Origin: Sphingomonas naasensis
Lineage (GTDB): Bacteria; Pseudomonadota; Alphaproteobacteria; Sphingomonadales; Sphingomonadaceae
Assembly: GCF_004792695.1 (NCBI RefSeq)
Contig: NZ_SRXU01000006.1
Location: forward strand, 124,001-188,000
DNA: 64,000 nt
Direction of reading: 5' to 3'
Positions 8,724 through 17,362 of this stretch are shown here, piece after piece. The translations under genes were made by a program, and so were the position numbers. Position 1 is the first letter of the stretch. The number at the start of each line of letters is the position of its first letter. The notes below the pieces were generated by a model, which did no database searches, was not told the origin of the DNA, and saw only the letters and a program-made list of their open reading frames with translations.

Positions 8724-11056
8724 AGTTCAGCCGGCGCGAGGCCGTGGCGACGCTCGCCGGCGGCATGGCGGTCGCGGCATCGGGCGCGCGCGCGGCTGCG
8801 GTGCCGGCCGCCAACCCGCTGACGCTGTGGTATCGCCAGCCCGCGGCACGCTGGGAAGAGGCGCTGCCGATCGGCAATGGCAGGCTCGGCGCGATGATAT
8901 TCGGCGGCACCGCGCACGAACGGCTCCAGCTCAACGAGGCGACGCTGTGGGGCGGCGCGCCCTATGACCCCGCCAACCCCGCCGCGCGCGAGGCGCTGCC
9001 CGAGCTGCGCCGGCTGATCTTCGCGGGCCGCTTCGCCGAGGCCGAGGCCTTCGCCAACGCCAATGTCATGGCCAAACCGATGCGGCAGATGTCGTATCAG
9101 GCGCTCGGCAATCTGCTGCTCGACTTTGCCGGGATCGGCGAGACCCGGGACTATCGCCGGTCGCTCGACCTCGACTCCGCGCTGGCCGAGACCGGCTTCG
9201 TCGCGAACGGCGTCACCCATCGCCGCGAAGTGATCGCCTCGCCTGGCCGCAACGTGATCGCGGTGCGGCTGAGCGTCTCGAAGCCCGGCGCGCTCGACGT
9301 GACGCTGGGTTTCGCATCGCCGCAGAAAAGCGCGGTGGTCCATGCCGACGGCGCCGCCGCGCTGCTGATGACCGGCACCAACACCGCCGAGCAGACCAAT
9401 CCCGCCGGGCTGCGCTTCGCCGCGCGGCTGGCAGTGATCCCCGACGGCGGCACGCTCGCGGCCGAAGGCGACCGGCTGGTGCTGCGCGGCGCCACCAGCG
9501 CGACGCTGCTGATCGCGATGGCGACGAGCTATCGCCGCTACGACGATGTCGGCGGCGATCCCGAGGCGCTCACCGCCGCCGCGATCGCCGGGGCGCGGCG
9601 GCAGGACTTCGATCGCATCGCTACCGACGCGACCGCCGCGCATCGCCGCCAGTTCCGCCGCGTGACGATCGATCTCGGCCGCACTCCTGCCGCCGATCTG
9701 CCGACCGACCAGCGCGTCGCCGCCAACAACGCCGCCGCCGATCCGGCGCTCGCATCGCTCTATTTCCAATATGGCCGTTATCTGCTGATCGCTTGCTCGC
9801 AGCCCGGCGGCCAGCCGGCGACGCTGCAGGGGCTGTGGAACGAGAGCATCAAGCCGCCCTGGGGCTCGAAATACACGATCAACATCAACACCGAGATGAA
9901 CTATTGGCCGGCGCATTCGGCCAATCTCGGCGAATGCGTCGCGCCACTCGTCCAGATGATCCGCGAGATCGCCGAGACGGGGGCGCGCACCGCCCGGACG
10001 ATGTACGGTGCGCGCGGCTGGGTGGCGCACCACAATGTCGATCTGTGGCGCGCGGCCGCGCCGATCGACGGCGCCAAATACGGGCTCTGGCCGACCGGCG
10101 GCGCATGGCTGTGCACCCATCTCTGGGAGCATTGGGACTATACGCGCGACCGGGCCTTCCTCGCCTCGGTCTATCCGGTGATGGCGGGGGCGTCGCGCTT
10201 CTTCCTCGACACGCTGCAGCGCGATCCGAACAGCGGCTTCCTCGTCACCAATCCCTCGCTCAGCCCCGAGAACAGCCACGGCCATGGCTCGTCGCTCTGC
10301 GCCGGGCCGACGATGGACATGGCGATCCTGCGCGACCTTTTCGGCCAGACCGCCGCGGCCGCGCGTATTCTCGGCCGCGACGCCGCGTTCGCCGGCGAAG
10401 TCGAGGCCGCGCGCGCCGCGCTGGCGCCGTACAGGATCGGCAAGCAGGGCCAGCTTCAGGAGTGGCAGGAGGATTGGGACGGTGATGCCGGCGACGTGCA
10501 CCACCGCCATGTCTCGCATCTCTACGGCCTCTATCCGTCGGACCAGATCGACCTCGATCGCACCCCCGATCTCGCCGCCGCGGCGCGGCGCAGCCTCGAG
10601 ATCCGCGGCGACCGCGCCACCGGCTGGGCGACGGCGTGGCGGATCAACCTGTGGGCGCGGCTGCGCAACGGCGACCGCGCGCATGCCATCCTCGCCTTTC
10701 TGCTCGGCCCCGAGCGCACCTATCCGAACCTGTTCGACGCGCATCCGCCCTTCCAGATCGACGGCAATTTCGGCGGCGCGGCGGGAATGATCGAGATGCT
10801 GGTGCAGAGCCGCGGCGACACGATCCATCTGCTCCCGGCGCTGCCCAGTGCCTGGCCCGACGGGTCGATCGCCGGGCTGCGCGCCCGTGGCAGCTGCGGC
10901 GTCGATCTCGCATGGCGCGGCGGCAGGCTCGCGCGGGTGCGGCTGACGCCGGACATCACGGGCGAGCGCAGGCTCGTCGCGCATGGCCGCAGCCATAACG
11001 TCAGGCTGCGCGCGGGACGCCCGCTGACTCTCACGGCCTCCAGTTTTCGAGGATGA
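8720..11056 (+). CDS. Glycoside hydrolase family 95 (alpha-L-fucosidase/alpha-L-galactosidase type)
   Basis: This 778-residue enzyme has a Tat signal ([22 protein letters not shown]) and then [24 protein letters not shown], the classical GH95 opening. The (alpha/alpha)6 barrel carries [11 protein letters not shown] near residue 390, EWQEDW near 580 and [16 protein letters not shown] near 680. These correspond to the catalytic Asn pair, the acidic residue and the late aspartate described for this family. Known GH95 enzymes release alpha-1,2-L-fucose or L-galactose from plant glycans. The gene is coupled by overlap to the upstream GH43 gene, and the next gene starts two bases after its stop. 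Confidence 0.92.
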   Translation: MKFSRREAVATLAGGMAVAASGARAAAVPAANPLTLWYRQPAARWEEALPIGNGRLGAMIFGGTAHERLQLNEATLWGGAPYDPANPAAREALPELRRLIFAGRFAEAEAFANANVMAKPMRQMSYQALGNLLLDFAGIGETRDYRRSLDLDSALAETGFVANGVTHRREVIASPGRNVIAVRLSVSKPGALDVTLGFASPQKSAVVHADGAAALLMTGTNTAEQTNPAGLRFAARLAVIPDGGTLAAEGDRLVLRGATSATLLIAMATSYRRYDDVGGDPEALTAAAIAGARRQDFDRIATDATAAHRRQFRRVTIDLGRTPAADLPTDQRVAANNAAADPALASLYFQYGRYLLIACSQPGGQPATLQGLWNESIKPPWGSKYTININTEMNYWPAHSANLGECVAPLVQMIREIAETGARTARTMYGARGWVAHHNVDLWRAAAPIDGAKYGLWPTGGAWLCTHLWEHWDYTRDRAFLASVYPVMAGASRFFLDTLQRDPNSGFLVTNPSLSPENSHGHGSSLCAGPTMDMAILRDLFGQTAAAARILGRDAAFAGEVEAARAALAPYRIGKQGQLQEWQEDWDGDAGDVHHRHVSHLYGLYPSDQIDLDRTPDLAAAARRSLEIRGDRATGWATAWRINLWARLRNGDRAHAILAFLLGPERTYPNLFDAHPPFQIDGNFGGAAGMIEMLVQSRGDTIHLLPALPSAWPDGSIAGLRARGSCGVDLAWRGGRLARVRLTPDITGERRLVAHGRSHNVRLRAGRPLTLTASSFRG

Positions 11057-11057
11057 T

Positions 11058-12647
11058 ATGAAGCTCACGCGACGCCAATCGATCGGCACTGCCCTGCTCG
11101 GGGGTGGCGCGCTGACGCTGCCCGGCACGGCCGAAGCAGCCCGCAAGCCCGCGCCCGACTGGAAGCGCGGGTTCGACAACCAGCGCATCGCCGATCTCGG
11201 CAATGGCAGCTTCCTCAATCCGCTGATCTCGGGCGACCGCGCCGATCCCGCCATCCTCAAGGACGGCGCAGATTATTACATGACCTTTTCGAGCTTCGAT
11301 TCCTATCCGGGGCTCACCATCTGGCACTCGCGCGATCTGGTGAACTGGCAGCCGCGCAAGGCCGCGCTCAACAAGAATATCGGTTCGGTCTGGGCGGTCA
11401 GCCTCGAAAAGCATGACGGCCGCTATTTCCTCTACATCCCGGTCAAGGCGAAGCCGAATTCGATCTTCGTGATCTGGGCCGATCATATCGACGGGCCGTG
11501 GAGCGATCCGATCGATCTCGGGCTGCACAGCCATATCGATCCCTGCCACGCCGTGGGCGAGGACGGCTCGCGCTGGCTGTTCCTCTCGGGCGGCGACCGC
11601 ATCCGGCTTTCGGCCGACGGGCTGTCGACCGTGGGCAAAGTCGAGCATGTCTACGACCCGTGGCGCTATCCCGACGATTGGGACGTCGAGGGCTTCTCGC
11701 CGGAGGGCCCCAAGATCCACCGGCATGGCGAGTGGTTCTACATGATCACCGCGGTCGGCGGCACCGCGGGCCCACCGACCGGCCATATGGTGATCGCGGC
11801 GCGGTCGCGCTCGATCCACGGGCCGTGGGAGCAATATCCGCGCAATCCGCTGGTCCGCACCACCAGCGTGGACGAGAAATGGTGGTCGCGCGGCCACGCC
11901 TCGCTGGTCGAGGCGCCCGACGGCAGCTGGTGGTCGGTCTATCACGGCTTCGAGAACGGCTTCTGGACGCTGGGCCGCCAGACCCTGCTCGATCCGATCG
12001 AGTGGACGAAGGACGGCTGGTTCCGGATGAAGGGCGGCGATCTCTCGCAGCCGATCCGCAAGCCCAAAGGCGGCACCGCCCTGCCCCATGGTCAGCCGCT
12101 CTCCGACGATTTCAGCAAGCCGCTCGAACTCGGCCGCAAGTGGAATTTCTTCAAGCCGGCGCCCGACGAGAGCCGGCGCCAGCGGGTCGAGGACGGCGCG
12201 CTGGTGCTCAAGGCCTCGGGAATCGCGCCGAGCGACTCCTCGCCTTTGCTGCTGATCGCCGGCGATCAGGCCTATCAGTTCGAGTGCGACATCGAGATCG
12301 CGCCCGGCGGCGTCGCGGGGCTGCTGCTCTTCTATGACGAGAAGCTCTATGCCGGGCTCGGCTTCGACGAGAAGCGCTTCGTCACGCACCAGTACGGCAT
12401 CGAGCGCGGGCGGCCGGCCAATCCGCACGGCCGGCGAATGAAGATGCGGGTGACCAACAACCGCCACATCGTCTCCTTCCACACCTCGGGCGATGGCGGG
12501 CAGAGCTGGAAGCGGTTCGATCGCGGGATGGAAGTCTCGGGCTATCACCACAATGTCCGCGGTGGCTTTCTGATGCTGCGGCCCGGGCTCTATTCGGCCG
12601 GCGAAGGCGAGGCGAAGTTCCGCGACTTCAAGTTCCGCGCGTTATGA
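11058..12647 (+). CDS. Glycoside hydrolase family 43 protein with C-terminal beta-sandwich, Tat-exported
   Basis: This 529-residue enzyme starts with a twin-arginine signal (KLTRRQSIGTALLGGG). The propeller bears GDRADPAILKDGADYYMTFSS near residue 55 (base Asp), SHIDPCHAVGEDGSRW near 155 and VEGFSPEGPKIHRHGEWFYM near 215 (acid Glu). From about residue 345 (LSDDFSKPLELGRKWNFFKP) a concanavalin-like C-terminal domain follows, as in the larger xylosidase/arabinofuranosidase subgroups of GH43. It is clearly different from the first GH43 in the locus, so the two probably cut different linkages. A GAGGA ribosome-binding site precedes the ATG. Confidence 0.88.
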   Translation: MKLTRRQSIGTALLGGGALTLPGTAEAARKPAPDWKRGFDNQRIADLGNGSFLNPLISGDRADPAILKDGADYYMTFSSFDSYPGLTIWHSRDLVNWQPRKAALNKNIGSVWAVSLEKHDGRYFLYIPVKAKPNSIFVIWADHIDGPWSDPIDLGLHSHIDPCHAVGEDGSRWLFLSGGDRIRLSADGLSTVGKVEHVYDPWRYPDDWDVEGFSPEGPKIHRHGEWFYMITAVGGTAGPPTGHMVIAARSRSIHGPWEQYPRNPLVRTTSVDEKWWSRGHASLVEAPDGSWWSVYHGFENGFWTLGRQTLLDPIEWTKDGWFRMKGGDLSQPIRKPKGGTALPHGQPLSDDFSKPLELGRKWNFFKPAPDESRRQRVEDGALVLKASGIAPSDSSPLLLIAGDQAYQFECDIEIAPGGVAGLLLFYDEKLYAGLGFDEKRFVTHQYGIERGRPANPHGRRMKMRVTNNRHIVSFHTSGDGGQSWKRFDRGMEVSGYHHNVRGGFLMLRPGLYSAGEGEAKFRDFKFRAL

Positions 12648-13432
12648 TGCGCGCGCTGGCGCTCGCCGCGCTGCTCGCTGCGCCCGCCGCAGCGCAGACC
12701 GTCCCCGAAGCGCCGCGCCCGATCGCCGCGTCGAAGATCATCCTTGTCGGCGATTCAACCACCGCAGTGATCGGCGGCTGGGGACCGAGCTTCTGCGCGT
12801 ACCATGTCACTTCGTTCGCAGCATGCGTGAACCTCGCGCGCGGCGGGCGCAGCTCGGGCAGCTACCGCGCCGAAGGCTCGTGGGACCTCGCGCTCGCCGA
12901 GATGCGCACGCCGGGGTTCAGGGACATCTGGGTGCTGATCCAGTTCGGCCATAACGACCAGCCCGGCAAGCCCGGCCGCTCGACCGATCTCGCCAGCGAA
13001 TTCCCCGCCAATATCGCGCGCTATGTCGACGAGGCCCGCGCCGCGGGGGCGAAGCCGGTGCTGGTCACGCCGCTCACCCGGCGGATGTTCAAGGACGGCA
13101 CGCTCCAGAACGATCTTGAGCCCTGGGCCGCGGCGATCCGCAAGGTCGCGGCCGAGAAGAAAGTGCCGTTGCTCGACCTCAATGCCGAGAGCAGCGCGGC
13201 GGTGCAGGCGATGGGCGAAGCCGCCGCCGATCGCTTCGCGCAGCTGCCGCCTGGCTCGGCGCCGGTGGTGCCGACCGCGAGCACCGAGACCGAGGTCCAG
13301 CCCATGGCGCAGCCGCGGCTGTCGTTCGACCGGACGCATCTCGGCGTCGAGGGCGCCAACTATTTCGCGACGATGGTGACGCGCGAGCTCGCCGCCGCGG
13401 TGCCCGCGATGCGGCCGCTGCTGATCCCCTGA
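12644..13432 (+). CDS. Rhamnogalacturonan acetylesterase-type SGNH/GDSL hydrolase (CE12-like)
   Basis: This 262-residue secreted esterase has a short Sec signal ending near residue 20 (AAPAAAQT). The SGNH blocks are visible: ILVGDSTTAV near residue 35 (nucleophile Ser), NLARGGRSS with the oxyanion Gly, IQFGHNDQPG with Asn, and a late DRTHLG with the Asp-His pair. This arrangement is typical of enzymes that remove acetyl groups from the galacturonate residues of rhamnogalacturonan I. It closes the receptor-GH43-GH95-GH43 operon and is the best single clue to the substrate. It starts inside the stop codon of the GH43 gene (ATGATG at 12644). Confidence 0.88.
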   Translation: MMRALALAALLAAPAAAQTVPEAPRPIAASKIILVGDSTTAVIGGWGPSFCAYHVTSFAACVNLARGGRSSGSYRAEGSWDLALAEMRTPGFRDIWVLIQFGHNDQPGKPGRSTDLASEFPANIARYVDEARAAGAKPVLVTPLTRRMFKDGTLQNDLEPWAAAIRKVAAEKKVPLLDLNAESSAAVQAMGEAAADRFAQLPPGSAPVVPTASTETEVQPMAQPRLSFDRTHLGVEGANYFATMVTRELAAAVPAMRPLLIP

Positions 13433-14054
13433 TCAGGCGGCGCGCGCCTCGGCTTCGGGCAGGAACGGCGTGATCGCGGCACGCGCCCGCGCCACGGTCT
13501 CCTCCTTCTCGCCGACCGGCGCGACATAGCGGATCGCTTCCTCGGCGGCGGCCAGCCCGGCGCCGCGCGCGAGAATCCAGGTCGCGAGATATTGCGAGGC
13601 GAGGCAGCCACCCGCAGTCGCGACATTGCCGTGCGCGACGAACGGCGTGTCGAGCACGCGCACCCCGGCCTCGATCACCCAAGGCTTGCTCATCAGATCG
13701 GTGCAGGCCGGAAGATCGCCGACCAGGCCGAGCTTCGCCAGCAGCAGGGTGCCCGAGCATTGCGCGCCGATCAGCTGGCGCGAGGGGTCGAGGACGATGC
13801 GTCCGAGCAGATCGGCGTCGGCGGCGATGTCGCGCGTCTTCATCCCGCTGCCGATGATCACCGCATCGGCTTCCCCGGCGAATTCGAGCGGACGCTGGCG
13901 CTGGACGGTGACGCCATTGAGCGAGGTGACCTCGGGCGTCGGCGACGTGATGTACGCCGCCCAGCCCTGCGGCTTCATGGCGATTGAGGATCGCCGCCGC
14001 GACGAACGAATCGAGCTCGTTGAAGCCGTCGAAGGTCAGGACTGCGATCTGCAT
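13433..14054 (-). pseudogene. DJ-1/PfpI family gene split by a +1 frameshift
   Basis: Two adjacent minus-strand frames together make one DJ-1/PfpI-like protein of about 206 residues. The first starts at 14054 with a GAGGA site and reads MQIAVLTFDGFNELDSFVAAAILNR. The second continues MKPQGWAAYITSPTPEVTSLNGV through AVIIGSGMKTRD and LIGAQCSGTLLLAKLG (nucleophile-elbow cysteine) to the stop at 13433. The break is one extra G in the plus-strand GG at 13979-13980; deleting it restores a continuous reading frame. The rest of the gene looks undamaged, so this is either a recent inactivation or an assembly error. Confidence 0.85.
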
Positions 14055-14145
14055 TGGCGGTTCCTCGCTGTGAGCGCCGGTCCTAGCATCGTTGCGCGCG
14101 CGCAAAAACCTCGCGTTCGACGCTGCGCTCCCCTAGGGGGCGGCG

Positions 14146-15069
14146 ATGCTCCGCCTGCGCCCGCAAACCGCCGCCTATGCCATGCTCGCGCTGGTGATGC
14201 TGCTCTGGGCGGGCAATTCGATCGTCGGCCGGGCGGTGCGCGACGATATTCCGCCCTTCCTCCTCGCGCTGCTGCGCTGGACCGGGGCGCTGCTGGTGAT
14301 CGCGCCGTTCGCCGCGCGCCACATCGCCGCCGACCGTGCGGTGATCGCGCGCAAATGGCCGGTGATCCTGCTGCTCGGGCTGCTCGGCGTCGCGGCGTTC
14401 AATGCCTTTCTCTATTCGGGGCTGCGCTTCACCCAGGCGAGCAACGGCATGCTGCTCCAGGCGGCGATCCCGGCGCTGGTGCTCGTCGCCGATTTCGCCA
14501 TCTTCGGAGTGCGCGCGGGGCCCGGCGCGATGCTCGGCGTCGCGCTGTCGACGATCGGCGTGGTGGTGATCGTGTTTCAGGGCAGGCTGGGCGCGCTCTC
14601 CGGGCTCGCGTTCAACCGCGGCGACGCGCTGATCCTGTGCGCGGTGGTGGTCTGGGCCTTCTACACCTCGCTGCTGCGGCTGCGACCGGCGCTCCACGCG
14701 CAGAGCTTTCTCGGGCTGACCTTCGCGATCGGCGTGCTGGCGATGGCGCCGCTCGCCGCCACTGAATGGGCGGAGATCGCCGCGATGCACTGGACGCCGC
14801 GCGTGTTCGCCGCCGTGCTCTATGTCGCGCTGCTGCCTTCGGTGATCGCCTATGCGCTGTTCAACGCCGCGGTCGCCACGCTCGGCCCGGCGAGCGCGGG
14901 GCAGGCGATCACGCTGATGCCTTTGTTCGGCGCGCTGCTCGCCGCGCTGACCCTGGGCGAGCAGCTCCATGGCTATCACTTCGCCGGCATGGCACTGATA
15001 TTGGGCGGAATCGTCGTGAGCGCCTGGGTGCGCGGGCGCAGCGGAACGATCGCCGACGCGCGCGGTTGA
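14146..15069 (+). CDS. EamA/DMT-superfamily inner-membrane transporter
   Basis: This 307-residue polytopic membrane protein has about ten hydrophobic helices arranged as two EamA repeats. The first repeat begins AYAMLALVMLLWAGNSIVGRAVRD. The second (GDALILCAVVVWAFYTSLLRLRP) begins near residue 160, and the end of the protein contains PASAGQAITLMPLFGALLAALTLGEQL. Members export amino acids, nucleosides or other metabolites. The cargo cannot be inferred. It is divergent from the broken DJ-1 gene, and a GGGGG motif before the ATG may serve as the ribosome-binding site. Confidence 0.88.
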   Translation: MLRLRPQTAAYAMLALVMLLWAGNSIVGRAVRDDIPPFLLALLRWTGALLVIAPFAARHIAADRAVIARKWPVILLLGLLGVAAFNAFLYSGLRFTQASNGMLLQAAIPALVLVADFAIFGVRAGPGAMLGVALSTIGVVVIVFQGRLGALSGLAFNRGDALILCAVVVWAFYTSLLRLRPALHAQSFLGLTFAIGVLAMAPLAATEWAEIAAMHWTPRVFAAVLYVALLPSVIAYALFNAAVATLGPASAGQAITLMPLFGALLAALTLGEQLHGYHFAGMALILGGIVVSAWVRGRSGTIADARG

Positions 15070-15095
15070 GTCCCCTCGAAAGAGGAGGACACCGC

Positions 15096-15608
15096 ATGGC
15101 CAATGACAACCAGCAGGACGCGATCGCGCTTCTCAAGGCCGATCATCGCGAAGTCGAGGAACTGTTCGAGCAGTTCGAGGGCGCGAAGAGCGCCTCGCAA
15201 AAGGAGAAGCTCGCCCGCCAGATCTGCCTCGAGCTGACCGTGCACACCAAGATCGAGGAAGAGATCTTCTACCCGGCCTGCGAGGGCAAGATCGAGGAGG
15301 ATCTGCTCAAGGAGGCCTATGTCGAGCATGACGGCGCCAAGCTGCTGATCGCCGAGATCGAGGCGGGCAGCCCCGCGGACGAATATTACGACGCCAAGGT
15401 CAAGGTGCTCTCCGAGCAGATCGAGCACCATGTCGAGGAAGAGGAAAAGCGCATGGAGGGCATGTTCTCCCAGGCGCGCAAGGCCGGGCTCGATATGGAC
15501 GCGCTGGGCGAGGAGATGCGCGCGCGCAAGCAAGCGCTGATCACCGAATACAAGGCGAGCGGCCTGCCGAGGCCCGAGACGACCACGCTCGAGGTCACCG
15601 CGCTCTGA
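15096..15608 (+). CDS. Hemerythrin-like (HHE) domain protein
   Basis: This 170-residue, strongly charged, helical cytosolic protein shows the expected diiron ligand pattern: KADHREVEELF near residue 18, VHTKIEEEIFYPA near 50, VEHDGAKLL near 80 and IEHHVEEEEKRME near 110. Bacterial hemerythrin-like proteins bind oxygen or nitric oxide, or protect iron centres; the role here is not determinable. The start at 15096 is chosen for the AGAGGAGGA site just upstream; the frame stays open further upstream without homology. An inverted repeat follows the stop. Confidence 0.85.
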   Translation: MANDNQQDAIALLKADHREVEELFEQFEGAKSASQKEKLARQICLELTVHTKIEEEIFYPACEGKIEEDLLKEAYVEHDGAKLLIAEIEAGSPADEYYDAKVKVLSEQIEHHVEEEEKRMEGMFSQARKAGLDMDALGEEMRARKQALITEYKASGLPRPETTTLEVTAL

Positions 15609-15617
15609 GCGCCGATG

Positions 15618-15654
15618 GCCATCACCCCGGGGCAGTCGGTTCCGGGGTGATGGC
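15618..15654. terminator. Bidirectional hairpin terminator
   Basis: GCCATCACCCCGG and its perfect reverse complement form a 13-bp stem with an 11-nt loop. It lies between the convergent ends of the hemerythrin-like gene (15608) and the aldolase gene (15660). No T-tract follows on either side, so termination strength is uncertain. Confidence 0.65.
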
Positions 15655-15659
15655 TCTGC

Positions 15660-16742
15660 TCAGGCGGCGATCGCCGCGGACGCTTCGCGTGCCGCCCGGA
15701 TGTCGGCGGCCAGCTCGTCGACACGGGCCGGATCGGAATCCCACGCGAACATGAAGCGGGCGCCGCCGCCGATGAAGGTGTAGAAGGACCAGCCGCGCTC
15801 GCGCAGGTCTTCGAGCAAAGCCGCCGGCGCCTGCAGGAACAGCGCGTTGGCCTCGACCGGGAACATCGGCGCGACTTCGGGCAGGTCGCGGATCGCCGCC
15901 GCGAGCTGCGACGCGCAGCCATTGGCATGCTCGGCGTTGCGCAGCCATGCCCCGCTCTCGAGCATCCCGACCCAAGGCGCCGCGAGAAAGCGCATCTTCG
16001 AGGCGAGCTGGCCGGCCTGCTTGCAGCGATAATCGAAATCCTGCGCCAGCGCGCGATCGAAGAACAGGATCGCCTCGCCGACCGCCATGCCGTTCTTGGT
16101 GCCGCCGAAGCACAGCACGTCGACGCCGGCGCGCCACGTGATGTCGGCGGGATCGCAGCCGAGATGCGCGCAGGCGTGCGCGAAGCGCGCGCCGTCCATG
16201 TGCAGCTTGAGCCCGAGCGCGCGGCAGGTTGCGGCGATCGCGCGGATCTCGTCGATCGAATAGACCTGCCCGGTCTCGGTCGGCTGGGTGATCGTCACTA
16301 CCCGCGGCTTGGGGAAATGGATGTCCGAGCGGCTGGTGGCGACTCCGCGAATCGCTTCGGGGGTGAGCTTGCCGTCGGCGGTGGTCGCGACGAGCAGCTT
16401 GGAGCCGTTGGAGAAGAATTCGGGTGCGCCGCATTCGTCGGTCTCGACATGCGCCGAGGACGAGCAGATCACGCTGTGATAGGATTGGCAGAGCGCGGCG
16501 AGCGCGAGCGAATTGGCGGCGGTGCCGTTGAACGCGAAGAAGACCTCGCAATCGCTGGCGAACAGCGCACGGAAAGCGTCGGCGGCGCGCTGGGTCCAGT
16601 CGTCATTGCCATAGGCCGGCGCCGAGCCGGCATTGGCCGCTTCCATCGCGGCCCACGCCTCGGGGCAGATTCCGGCATAATTGTCGCTGGCGAATTGCTG
16701 GGGGGCGAATTGCTGGGGGGCGAATTGCTGGGGCTGGCTCAC
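15660..16742 (-). CDS. ltaE: Low-specificity L-threonine aldolase (beta-eliminating lyase family)
   Basis: This PLP-dependent fold-type I enzyme of about 360 residues would cleave L-threonine/allo-threonine to glycine and acetaldehyde. Visible marks are FASDNYAGICPEAW at the start, FAFNGTAANSLAL, KLHMDGARFAHA and CFGGTKNGMAVGEA, whose Lys should bind PLP. The start chosen is the GTG at 16742, because the protein core begins just after it and an AAAGAGAG site precedes it. The frame extends to 16859 but that part shows no similarity. The first residues include three copies of a five-residue unit (PQQFA) encoded by a 15-bp tandem repeat. Confidence 0.88.
   Translation of the reverse strand: MSQPQQFAPQQFAPQQFASDNYAGICPEAWAAMEAANAGSAPAYGNDDWTQRAADAFRALFASDCEVFFAFNGTAANSLALAALCQSYHSVICSSSAHVETDECGAPEFFSNGSKLLVATTADGKLTPEAIRGVATSRSDIHFPKPRVVTITQPTETGQVYSIDEIRAIAATCRALGLKLHMDGARFAHACAHLGCDPADITWRAGVDVLCFGGTKNGMAVGEAILFFDRALAQDFDYRCKQAGQLASKMRFLAAPWVGMLESGAWLRNAEHANGCASQLAAAIRDLPEVAPMFPVEANALFLQAPAALLEDLRERGWSFYTFIGGGARFMFAWDSDPARVDELAADIRAAREASAAIAA
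16690..16734. repeat. Three 15-bp tandem repeats at the 5' end of the aldolase gene
   Basis: The unit GCGAATTGCTGGGGG occurs three times head to tail (16690-16704, 16705-16719, 16720-16734), with only the final base of the last copy changed. The unit length keeps the reading frame, so copy-number change would lengthen or shorten the aldolase N-terminus by five residues per unit. The near-identity of copies indicates recent slippage. Confidence 0.85.
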
Positions 16743-17067
16743 GCGGACACTCTCTTTCGTTGCTCTACCGGCACCGAAGAGGCGTGCGACGCGTGGCGTG
16801 ATGGAGACCCGAGGGTTGCCATTGCGGCCACATCCTTGCGCAGATTGCGCAAGCACCACCTTGCCCGGGAGCAGGTTGGTGTCGGGGCGTCGCCCGACTC
16901 TTGATGCATGGCGGCCAGCTAGCGTGGCGGAGGGCGGGTGGCAAGACCGGGCATGAATTGCCTCCCCTCGTGCTCCTGCGAAGGCAGGAGCGCAGGATGC
17001 CGAAAGGCTGCACGACCCGGCGCTGCGGCCTTCGCCGGAGCACAGTTCAGGACTGGGGGAAAAGAAG
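16743..17067. other. 325-bp non-coding stretch upstream of the aldolase gene
   Basis: No supported gene is seen. The region should hold the minus-strand aldolase promoter. An 8-bp dyad CTTGCGCA-GAT-TGCGCAAG lies at 16835-16853, about 95 bp upstream of the GTG start, and could be an operator. A degenerate copy of a 'CTCCTGC' inverted repeat occupies 16970-17043. The tRNA-Phe gene bounds the stretch on the right. Confidence 0.5.
16970..17043. repeat. Degenerate copy of the CTCCTGC inverted repeat
   Basis: GTGCTCCTGCGAAGGCAGGAG (arm at 16970-16990) pairs imperfectly (17 of 21) with the arm at 17023-17043. The sequence is closely related to the perfect copy at 39138-39215, so both belong to one dispersed repeat family. 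Confidence 0.65.
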
Positions 17068-17143
17068 TGGTGCCCGGGGACGGAGTCGAACCGCCGACAC
17101 TGCGATTTTCAGTCGCATGCTCTACCAACTGAGCTACCCGGGC
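17068..17143 (-). tRNA. tRNA-Phe (GAA)
   Basis: On the minus strand the 76-nt sequence has a GCCCGGG/CCCGGGC acceptor stem, the usual AGCTCAG...GGTAGAGC D-arm, an anticodon stem TGCGA/TCGCA around CTGAAAA (anticodon GAA), and a GGTTCGACTCC T-arm. The CCA end is encoded (TGG on the plus strand at 17068-17070). No integrase or attachment duplication was seen next to it. Confidence 0.97.
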
Positions 17144-17173
17144 ACGGGGCCGGCGAACGCCGGAAGCGGGCTC

Positions 17174-17359
17174 TTAGTCGGCGTCCCGGCCCGTGTCCAG
17201 CCCGCTTTGTGCATTCGGATCAACACGCTCGCCCGGCACACGATAGCCCTCGCCCAGCCATTGCAGCAGGTCGCGGTCCTTGCAGCCGCGGCCGCAAAAG
17301 GGCTTGAATTCGTCTTGGGTCGGTTTGCCGCAGATCGGGCAGCCGTCACGCTTCGCCAA
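17174..17359 (-). CDS. yacG: DNA gyrase inhibitor / zinc-binding protein YacG
   Basis: This is a 61-residue protein with the YacG zinc ribbon: CPICG at residues 7-11 and FCGRGC near 21-26, giving four cysteine ligands, followed by DLLQWLGEGYRVPG. In E. coli YacG binds GyrB and inhibits gyrase. It sits three bases downstream of the ribonuclease-like gene and ends the infA-maf-ribonuclease-yacG string, all on the minus strand. Confidence 0.93.
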   Translation of the reverse strand: MAKRDGCPICGKPTQDEFKPFCGRGCKDRDLLQWLGEGYRVPGERVDPNAQSGLDTGRDAD

Positions 17360-17362
17360 TGC

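Noticed and set aside
8477..11260. 927-codon minus-strand frame opposite GH95 and GH43
   Set aside because: Antisense shadow; the plus strand carries clear glycosidase motifs throughout.
17068..17143. tRNA-Phe as an integration site
   Set aside because: No integrase, no duplicated tRNA 3' end and no composition change next to it.
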